A DNA stretch of 5,279 nucleotides. It comes from QHBQ01 sp038230695. GTDB taxonomy: Bacteria > Chloroflexota > Chloroflexia > QHBQ01. Made by a program: the position numbers and the translations under genes. The stretch covers positions 1 to 5,279 of the forward strand of contig JBBRMT010000287.1 in the NCBI GenBank assembly GCA_038230695.1. Direction: 5' to 3'. Below, one piece after another: positions 1 to 4,250 of the stretch; positions within the stretch are counted from its first letter, which is position 1; the number at the start of each line of letters is the position of its first letter. The notes under the pieces are model-generated. The model saw only the letters and a program-made list of their open reading frames with translations. It searched no databases and was not told the origin of the DNA.

Positions 1-37
1 AGGGCAGGCAGCCCCTACATCCGTTTAATCCGTTTAT

Positions 38-83
38 CCGTTGTCACAATCCGTTGGCTAACCGTTGTCACAATCCGTTGGCT
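38..83. repeat. Two-copy 22-bp direct repeat, period 24 bp
   Basis: The 22 bases at 38-59 recur exactly at 62-83, separated by two bases. Each copy begins CCGTTGTCACAA and ends TCCGTTGGCT. The bases before it (19-37) carry two further partial TCCGTT units, so the whole 19-83 stretch looks like a decaying tandem array built on TCCGTT. No function is evident. With only two full copies and a 2-bp gap it does not have CRISPR geometry. Confidence 0.85.
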
Positions 84-117
84 GGCCCTTCGATAAGCAT
101 TGACGCGTTGCACCATT

Positions 118-151
118 CTCCCTCACCCAGCCTCTCCCGCTGGGAGAGGGG
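118..151. repeat. Interspersed hairpin repeat, copy 1 (CCTCTCCC/GGGAGAGG)
   Basis: A perfect 8-bp stem (131-138 paired with 142-149) encloses a GCT loop and is preceded by CCCTCACCCAG. The same arrangement, CACCCAG followed by an 8-bp stem with a 3-nt loop, occurs at 1026-1053 between the two minus-strand genes. The stem differs there by one compensated base pair. Having two copies this close suggests a genome-wide dispersed repeat. It lies about 90 bp past the pyrK stop and could cap that transcript, but there is no T-tract on the minus strand. Confidence 0.8.
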
Positions 152-170
152 TAGATTAGTGGCTTGCACC

Positions 171-192
171 GGGGCGGGCAGCCGCCCGCCCC
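171..192. repeat. Perfect 9-bp GC-only hairpin
   Basis: GGGGCGGGC (171-179) pairs exactly with GCCCGCCCC (184-192) around an AGCC loop. It is followed by CCTAC-like sequence that also occurs at the left edge of the window (positions 14-18) beside a weaker GGGC/GCCC pair. It sits 47 bp past the pyrK stop on the minus strand. It may terminate or protect that transcript, but it lacks the T-run expected of an intrinsic terminator, so dispersed repeat is the safer description. Confidence 0.75.
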
Positions 193-207
193 TACGTCAA
201 ACCCCAC

Positions 208-228
208 TCATGCCTCGTGCCTCATGCC
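208..228. repeat. Three tandem heptamers TC(A/G)TGCC
   Basis: Three head-to-tail 7-bp units, TCATGCC, TCGTGCC and TCATGCC, fill 208-228, ten bases beyond the pyrK stop. Short tandem heptamers of this kind are known between genes in several bacterial groups, for example the STRR repeats of cyanobacteria. No role can be assigned from sequence. Confidence 0.7.
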
Positions 229-238
229 TGAAGAAGCC

Positions 239-1015
239 TCAGAGTATCATCTTCCACAAATCAAACACCGGGCCTTCGCGGCAGGCGCGGAGATAGCCGA
301 CCCGCTCGTTTTCGACCGCGCAGCCGAGGCAGACTCCCATCGCGCAGGCCATGGGGCGCTCCACGCTGGCCTGGATGTCGGGGCGGGGGTAGATTGCGCC
401 TGCCACCTTCTTCAGCGCGGCGAGGAAATCGTCCGGCCCGGCGGCGACCACCTGATCGGCCCAGCCCAGCAGCGGCTTGATGTGGGCGATGGCGCTGTCG
501 CCCGCCTCGCGGTAGAAGGGCTGGTACTCTACCTCTGGCGGCAGCAGGCTGGCGGGCGGCAGGTAGGCTTCGCGCTCCGCTTCGATTAGCAGGGTGACGG
601 AGAGTTCGCGGGCGGCGGCGCTCTTCAGCAGGGGCAGCAGCGGGGCGAGGTGGGGTTGGCGTTCGCCGCCGACGATCGCAAGCAGGTGACGGCTGCGTTC
701 ATCGAGGCGGTAGCCGTTGCCCAGCGGCCCAATCATGTCTAGTTGCTCACCCTCCACCCGCTCGGTTAGCCAGCGGGAGCCGCGTCCGCTGACCCGCACC
801 AGCAGCGCCGCGCTTTCGCCATCAACGTCGAACGCCGCCAGGCTGAAGGGGCGGCGCAGGTAGGGGTCGAAACTGGCGGGGTCGCCGCAGCGGACAAAGA
901 CAAACTGGCCCGCCTTGGCCTCGCGCAAGGCGGCAGCGCTAGCACGCAAACCCACCCACACCAGATTGTGGGCAACCTCGCGGTGGTTGGTAATTGTAGC
1001 GATAAACTGTTGCAC
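239..1015 (-). CDS. pyrK: Dihydroorotate dehydrogenase electron-transfer subunit (PyrK type)
   Basis: PyrK proteins carry FAD and a [2Fe-2S] cluster and pass electrons from the class 1B dihydroorotate dehydrogenase PyrD to NAD+ in pyrimidine synthesis, in the cytoplasm. With the GTG start at 1015 the protein has 258 residues, about the normal family length. The flavin-binding RRPFS motif is at 54-58 and GPLGNGY at 96-102. The C-terminal cluster motif C-x4-C-x2-C-x12-C uses Cys224, 229, 232 and 245, followed by the family's REGPVF-type ending. The frame is open up to a GTG at 1042, but that codon overlaps the loop of a repeat hairpin, so the added residues would be repeat-encoded; from 1015 the protein begins QQFIATITNHREVA, as PyrK proteins normally do. 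Oddity: the usual GGGxGxxP nucleotide loop reads VGGERQPHLAP (115-125). No pyrD is visible nearby. A related FAD/NAD oxidoreductase subunit is the main alternative. Confidence 0.87.
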   Translation of the reverse strand: MQQFIATITNHREVAHNLVWVGLRASAAALREAKAGQFVFVRCGDPASFDPYLRRPFSLAAFDVDGESAALLVRVSGRGSRWLTERVEGEQLDMIGPLGNGYRLDERSRHLLAIVGGERQPHLAPLLPLLKSAAARELSVTLLIEAEREAYLPPASLLPPEVEYQPFYREAGDSAIAHIKPLLGWADQVVAAGPDDFLAALKKVAGAIYPRPDIQASVERPMACAMGVCLGCAVENERVGYLRACREGPVFDLWKMIL

Positions 1016-1020
1016 AACGG

Positions 1021-1053
1021 ACCCCCACCCAGCCTCCCCCACTGGGGGAGGGG
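1021..1053. repeat. Interspersed hairpin repeat, copy 2 (CCTCCCCC/GGGGGAGG)
   Basis: An 8-bp perfect stem (1033-1040 with 1044-1051) closes an ACT loop and is preceded by CCACCCAG, matching the repeat at 118-151. It occupies most of the gap between the stop of the DUF4388 gene (1059) and the pyrK start (1015). On the minus strand it would form in the intercistronic RNA just before pyrK, where it could limit read-through, block a nuclease or mask the ribosome site. No T-tract follows it on the minus strand, so complete termination is unlikely. Confidence 0.8.
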
Positions 1054-1058
1054 TTATA

Positions 1059-2399
1059 CTATCCGGCTTCCTGTTTGGTATCGTTCAGCATGGTGTCTAG
1101 CTTCTGGGCGGCGCGGGCGCGGAAGTCTACGGTGACGATGTTGCTGCGTCGCCCCTCGTCGCGGGTAGTGCGGGTGGCCGACTGGCTGAGGACACGGGCG
1201 ATTATGGTGGCCGCCTCCTTGCTCCAAAAGTTGACCAGGCCGGTGTTCGAGTTCTGGTGGTAGAGGGTCATAATCAGGGCGTGCTGGCCGACTGGCGATA
1301 GGCAGGTGTTGATCTGCGCCCCATGGTAGACCAGTGTGCTGGGCTTGCTCTCGCCCAGGTAGCGGCCCAGTTCGTGCCACGAGGTGAAGATACCAGCGGC
1401 GAGGGCGAACAGCGAGGGATAGTTCTGGTGCAAAGCCTGACCACGGCGGGCGATAATGCTGCCGTCCGCGCCGATCAGGCAGACTTCACTCGACTCGCTG
1501 CGAGTGAGCAGCACCTCCAGCACCTGCTCCACCCGCGCCATCTCGCCATCATCCATCACCAGAGTGGAGGGTGCGGGCCGCGAGTCGCTGCCTTGTTCTG
1601 GCGCTTCCTCGTCACTCTCCATCTCGCGGTAGAGGTTTGCTAGCATTGGCTCGGAGCGGGCCGCCACCTGCGCGATTTGTTCGGGGGACTTCTTCATAAC
1701 CAGGCCAACGCCTAGCAAGTCGGCGACAATCTGGCAAACCTGGTCGGGGTCGAAGCCAGTCTGCTCGGCAATCTGGGCCACAGTGCTGCGGCCATCCACC
1801 AGGCTGAGTACCGCCCACTCATGGCCTTGCACCGTAACCCGTTCGCTGGGCGGACGCTGCTGGCCGGGAGCGAGGGCGATAACCTCAGCCAGCATCGCAT
1901 CCCTGTCGTAGCTAGGGTCGAGCGCGTCGAGCAGGCTAATCTGCCCGCTCAACACCTCGTCAACATCGAGGGCGGCGCTGGGGAGTGCGCCAGTGGCGGG
2001 CGGCTCAAAGTCGAAGCGGAAGCGGCCCCGCTGCCAGGTCACCAGCCGCGACATCACCTCCATGATCTGCACCTGCACCGCCATAGTCAGGTCATCGGCG
2101 GTAATGAGCTTCATCTCCAGCAACAGGCTACCCAGGCGGCGGCCCTGCTGCGCTTGCCGCTGGATGTAGTATGCCTGCTCCAATTGCGGGCGGGTGAGCC
2201 GATGGGTGCGTACCAAAATCTCGCCAATGCGGTCGCCGCCCAGGGTGGATTCGGCGTGGATGAGCTTGCCGCTGAGGAACGACACCCGAGCCTTGTTCGC
2301 TACATCCTGCACCGTCAGGTTGCCGGTCAGCCCGCTGGTGCCAATCGTCTGTAGCAATGAGATGATATTAAACTCCTCAATTGCTCCTTCAAGCGCCAC
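1059..2399 (-). CDS. DUF4388 / winged-helix / Roadblock-LC7 regulatory protein
   Basis: This 446-residue soluble protein has three parts. Residues 1-132 match the DUF4388 (PATAN) pattern: LEGAIEEFNIISLLQTIG at the start, then GKLIHA, then LGEILV-like and LGSLLLEMKLI segments with helices. Residues about 194-234 look like a small winged-helix unit (VLSLVDGRSTVAQIAEQTGF). After an acidic, Pro/Ser-containing linker (about 257-283), residues about 287-404 resemble a Roadblock/LC7 domain (VEQVLEVLL, VCLIGADGSIIARRG, LVYHGAQINTCLSP). Roadblock proteins such as MglB bind and regulate Ras-like small GTPases, and DUF4388 occurs in signalling proteins. A scaffold or GTPase-regulator role is therefore inferred; no GTPase gene is in the window. 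I chose the GTG at 2399: it has AGGGGG six bases upstream and gives the canonical DUF4388 start. The longer frame to 2495 would begin between the predicted -10 and the transcription start. Confidence 0.82.
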   Translation of the reverse strand: MALEGAIEEFNIISLLQTIGTSGLTGNLTVQDVANKARVSFLSGKLIHAESTLGGDRIGEILVRTHRLTRPQLEQAYYIQRQAQQGRRLGSLLLEMKLITADDLTMAVQVQIMEVMSRLVTWQRGRFRFDFEPPATGALPSAALDVDEVLSGQISLLDALDPSYDRDAMLAEVIALAPGQQRPPSERVTVQGHEWAVLSLVDGRSTVAQIAEQTGFDPDQVCQIVADLLGVGLVMKKSPEQIAQVAARSEPMLANLYREMESDEEAPEQGSDSRPAPSTLVMDDGEMARVEQVLEVLLTRSESSEVCLIGADGSIIARRGQALHQNYPSLFALAAGIFTSWHELGRYLGESKPSTLVYHGAQINTCLSPVGQHALIMTLYHQNSNTGLVNFWSKEAATIIARVLSQSATRTTRDEGRRSNIVTVDFRARAAQKLDTMLNDTKQEAG

Positions 2400-2496
2400 T
2401 GCATACCCCCTCGCTAACCAACCTTGTAGCGCACCGCTGAATTGCAATGCTGCCACAAGTATACCACAGCCGCGCAACACCCTGAACACCGCCAAA

Positions 2497-2525
2497 AGTA
2501 AAATGAATTACACCGAACCTGTAAA
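2497..2525 (-). promoter_or_regulatory. Predicted sigma70-type promoter for the DUF4388 gene
   Basis: On the minus strand TTTACA (2525-2520, five of six matches to TTGACA) and TTTACT (2502-2497, four of six matches to TATAAT) are separated by exactly 17 bp. Transcription would begin near 2490, leaving a leader of about 90 nt before the GTG at 2399. The -35 box lies only four bases from the -35-like box of the opposing promoter, so the two could compete. This is inferred from sequence alone. Confidence 0.5.
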
Positions 2526-2529
2526 GGTT

Positions 2530-2562
2530 TTGACAGTATGATGACTATAACAAGGGTATAAT
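2530..2562 (+). promoter_or_regulatory. Predicted promoter for the secreted-protein gene
   Basis: A perfect TATAAT (2557-2562) is preceded by a perfect TTGACA (2530-2535), but the spacing is 21 bp, longer than the usual 16-18. The -10 may thus be used with a poorer -35 or an activator, or by another sigma factor. The start of transcription would fall near 2569, about 130 bases before the ATG at 2700. There is a second TATATT at 2654-2659 without a good partner box. Confidence 0.45.
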
Positions 2563-2567
2563 TACGC

Positions 2568-2604
2568 AGGTTGTTCTGGGCGCGACCCCATCCGCCCGCA
2601 ACCT
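2568..2604 (+). promoter_or_regulatory. Stem-loop at the predicted 5' end of the secreted-protein mRNA
   Basis: AGGTTG (2568-2573) pairs with CAACCT (2599-2604), and inside it GGGCG (2578-2582) pairs with CGCCC (2593-2597). Between the two helices are a TTCT bulge on the left and a single G on the right; the loop is ten bases. The helix begins almost exactly at the transcription start predicted from the TATAAT box, a placement typical of mRNA-stabilising 5' hairpins. It could instead be an operator or chance. I recognise no known riboswitch class in the roughly 130-nt leader. Confidence 0.45.
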
Positions 2605-2685
2605 CCTGGCGGCCTCGATGTGCGCGGATAGCGTATCAACCGCCCTAAACCCTTATATTATCCACCCTCAGCAACAAAAGGAAAG

Positions 2686-2691
2686 AAAGGA
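2686..2691 (+). promoter_or_regulatory. Ribosome binding site for the secreted-protein gene
   Basis: AAAGGA (2686-2691) lies eight bases before the ATG at 2700 in a purine-rich stretch, with another AAAAGGA just upstream at 2676-2682. It supports the ATG at 2700, which also gives an intact signal peptide. Confidence 0.7.
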
Positions 2692-2699
2692 CAGATATC

Positions 2700-4079
2700 A
2701 TGCAGCGTATCGTCAAACTCAGCCGTTGGCTAGTTCTGGTCAGCCTGGTCGTTTTGGTAGTTGGCTTCAGCGGCCACGCCTCCGCCGATAGCGTAAGCCG
2801 CTACTTCCCCGAAACCGGTCATACCGTGACCCAGCCGTTCCTCAGCTACTGGAACACGCATGGCAGCCTCTCGCAGCAGGGCTACCCCATCACCGACGAT
2901 TACATGGAGGTCAACAACGCGGACGGCCACACCTACCGCACCCAGTATTTCCAGCGCAGCCGCTTCGAGTACCATCCTGAGCAGACTGACCCCAACTATC
3001 AGGTGCTGCTTGGCCTGCTAGGCACTGAGGCGTTTACCGCTAAGTATCCCACCGGACTGCCCTCTGGCACATCCACCCAGGTAGTGCCGGGTGGCGGCAG
3101 CCACACCTTCCCCGAAACCGGCCACACCGTCACGGGATTGTTCCTCGATTACTGGAACAATCATGGCGGCCTCGCGCAGCAGGGCTACCCCATCACCGAA
3201 GCCTACTTCGAGACCAACGATGCCGACGGCAACCAGTACATCACCCAGTATTTCCAGCGGGCGCGGTTCGAGTACCATCCTGAGCAGAGCGACCCGCAGT
3301 ACAAGGTGTTGCTCGGCCTGGTAGGCAACGAAATCTACCTGATCAAGCATCATGGCAGCGGCGGAGCGCCGACCAGCACGCCAGCGCCGACCAACCAGCC
3401 GACCAATCAGCCGACCAACACCCCGACCAGCACGCCGACCGTTACGCCAACCGCGATGCCCAGCCACACTCCCGCCCAGTATAGCGGCACCTGGATCAAC
3501 GATGATAGTAACACTGACAGCGTAACCAAGTTGACCATGAGTAATGCGGGCAGCAGCATCACCGTGCATGGCTACGGCGCGTGCCACCCCACCGACTGCG
3601 ACTGGGGGACGCGCACCGGCACCTACAGTGGCGAACCGTTCGTCATCCTGTTCGACTTCGGCGGCGGCCTAACCGAGCAACTGACGATGAGCCTGGATAG
3701 CACCAACCAACACCTTACGGTCGCTGATCTTAGCTCGTCGAGTAGCACCCACAACCTAACCTTCCACCACGAGAGCGCGGTTGACTTCAATGGCACCTGG
3801 CTCAACGACGACTCGCACACCGGCGGCATCCCGCAGTTGATCAACACCAGCGCCGGGGATCAGCTTACCGTTCACGGTTACGGCGCTTGTTCGCCCAGCT
3901 ACTGTGACTGGGGGACGCGCACCGGCACCTTCAGCAGCGAACCGTTCGTCATCCTGTTCGACTTCGGCGGCGGCCTCACCCACCAACTGAGCATCACCCT
4001 CGGGCTGGCTGGCCGTCAACTGGTGGTGGTGGACACTGGCTCGGCCAGCGGTGTGCATACCTACTACTTCCACAAGTAA
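2700..4079 (+). CDS. Secreted protein with two paired repeat modules joined by a Thr-Pro linker
   Basis: The 459-residue product starts with a classical signal peptide: basic MQRIVKLSRW, a Leu/Val core to about 22, and a likely cut after Ala29 (ASA|DS). Residues 34-113 and 135-214 are two copies, 101 residues apart, of a module of the form FPETGHTV...YWN.HG.L.QQGYPIT...TQYFQR.RFEYHPE, remotely like LGFP cell-wall repeats. A Thr/Pro/Asn linker (about 223-259) follows. Residues 261-357 and 363-459 are a second pair, 102 residues apart, with GTW.NDDS at the start, VHGYGAC....CDWGTRTGT in the middle and EPFVILFDFGGGLT after it; the two cysteines five apart may form a disulfide. There is no membrane anchor or sorting signal, and I see no catalytic motif, so a surface-binding or structural role is inferred. 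It is a single-gene unit with its own promoter and terminator. The function is unknown to me. Confidence 0.85.
   Translation: MQRIVKLSRWLVLVSLVVLVVGFSGHASADSVSRYFPETGHTVTQPFLSYWNTHGSLSQQGYPITDDYMEVNNADGHTYRTQYFQRSRFEYHPEQTDPNYQVLLGLLGTEAFTAKYPTGLPSGTSTQVVPGGGSHTFPETGHTVTGLFLDYWNNHGGLAQQGYPITEAYFETNDADGNQYITQYFQRARFEYHPEQSDPQYKVLLGLVGNEIYLIKHHGSGGAPTSTPAPTNQPTNQPTNTPTSTPTVTPTAMPSHTPAQYSGTWINDDSNTDSVTKLTMSNAGSSITVHGYGACHPTDCDWGTRTGTYSGEPFVILFDFGGGLTEQLTMSLDSTNQHLTVADLSSSSSTHNLTFHHESAVDFNGTWLNDDSHTGGIPQLINTSAGDQLTVHGYGACSPSYCDWGTRTGTFSSEPFVILFDFGGGLTHQLSITLGLAGRQLVVVDTGSASGVHTYYFHK
3387..3446 (+). repeat. 12-bp tandem repeat encoding the Thr-Pro linker
   Basis: Five consecutive 12-base units begin with CCGACC (at 3387, 3399, 3411, 3423 and 3435); the first two differ by one base (CCGACCAACCAG and CCGACCAATCAG). 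They encode four-residue steps such as PTNQ, PTNT and PTST. A unit of whole codons lets the linker change length without breaking the frame, so copy number may vary between strains. Confidence 0.75.
3600..3670 (+). repeat. Near-identical 71-bp block, copy 1 (matches 3906-3976)
   Basis: This stretch, inside the first C-terminal module of the secreted protein, matches 3906-3976 at 68 of 71 bases by my count, offset 306 bp. The last 40 bases (3631-3670) are identical to 3937-3976. The sequence just before and after is much more divergent, including at silent codon positions. Confidence 0.85.
3906..3976 (+). repeat. Near-identical 71-bp block, copy 2 (matches 3600-3670)
   Basis: This is the partner of 3600-3670 in the second C-terminal module. 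The only differences are three bases at 3931, 3935 and 3936. It encodes DWGTRTGT followed by EPFVILFDFGGGL. Confidence 0.85.
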
Positions 4080-4102
4080 CATTGGTGACGGTAAGCAATA
4101 AG

Positions 4103-4136
4103 GCAGGGATGGCTCAGATGAGCCGTCTCTGCTTTT
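4103..4136 (+). terminator. Rho-independent terminator of the secreted-protein gene
   Basis: A 13-bp stem (4103-4115 with 4120-4132, two G:T wobbles) with an AGAT loop is followed directly by TTTT (4133-4136) and a further T-containing GTCT. It starts 23 bases after the TAA stop at 4077-4079. Read on the minus strand the hairpin is followed by CCTTATTGC, so weak termination of transcripts coming from the esterase gene is possible too. Confidence 0.85.
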
Positions 4137-4189
4137 GTCTGGCAAGTCGGATACTAATTAGCCGAGGAGATGGTGTATTTTCTGTAGGA

Positions 4190-4205
4190 GCGTACCGTGG
4201 TATGC
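4190..4205. repeat. 16-bp inverted repeat between convergent genes
   Basis: GCGTACC (4190-4196) and GGTATGC (4199-4205) are near-perfect inverted arms (one G:T) around a two-base GT centre. It lies 45 bp past the esterase stop on the minus strand and could be part of its 3' end, but no T-tract follows. The rest of 4137-4250 shows no gene. Confidence 0.35.
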
Positions 4206-4250
4206 CCTGGCCCAATTTACACCTGTGTCCAATGTAGTATGAGCCAATCG

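Larger units (their letters stand above)
1..238. other. Gene-free, repeat-rich intergenic region downstream of pyrK
   Basis: I find no convincing gene in this stretch; the short open frames run straight through hairpins and repeats and match no family I know. It holds a 22-bp direct repeat (38-59 and 62-83), two strong hairpins (131-149 and 171-192), a three-copy heptamer (208-228) and, at the left edge, GGGC/GCCC arms (2-5 and 11-14) followed by CCTAC. That last piece resembles the right end of the 171-192 hairpin, which is also followed by CCTAC, so it may be a second, degenerate or truncated copy. The region lies directly downstream of the minus-strand pyrK and would form the 3' end of its transcript. 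Confidence 0.7.

Noticed and set aside
38..83. Possible CRISPR repeats
   Set aside because: Only two full copies with a 2-bp gap; there is no spacer-sized interval and no cas-like gene in the window.
171..192. Intrinsic terminator for pyrK
   Set aside because: The stem is strong, but no T-tract follows on the minus strand and the sequence looks like a dispersed repeat, so it is annotated only as a hairpin.
164..589. Rightward open frame of 141 codons overlapping the end of pyrK
   Set aside because: It lies mostly opposite pyrK, which has clear FAD and iron-sulfur motifs, and it begins within hairpin and heptamer repeats; the composition looks like an antisense shadow of a GC-rich gene.
1821..2354. 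Rightward open frame of 177 codons opposite the DUF4388 gene
   Set aside because: The DUF4388 and Roadblock patterns on the other strand explain the coding signal; the rightward translation shows no domain and no ribosome site.
2569..2699. Riboswitch in the long leader of the secreted-protein gene
   Set aside because: I could find only one simple two-part stem-loop and no conserved core of a known riboswitch class.
3018..3587. Leftward open frame of 189 codons opposite the secreted-protein gene
   Set aside because: It mirrors the repeats of the real gene and has low-complexity Arg/Gly/Val composition; the forward frame has signal peptide, ribosome site and terminator.
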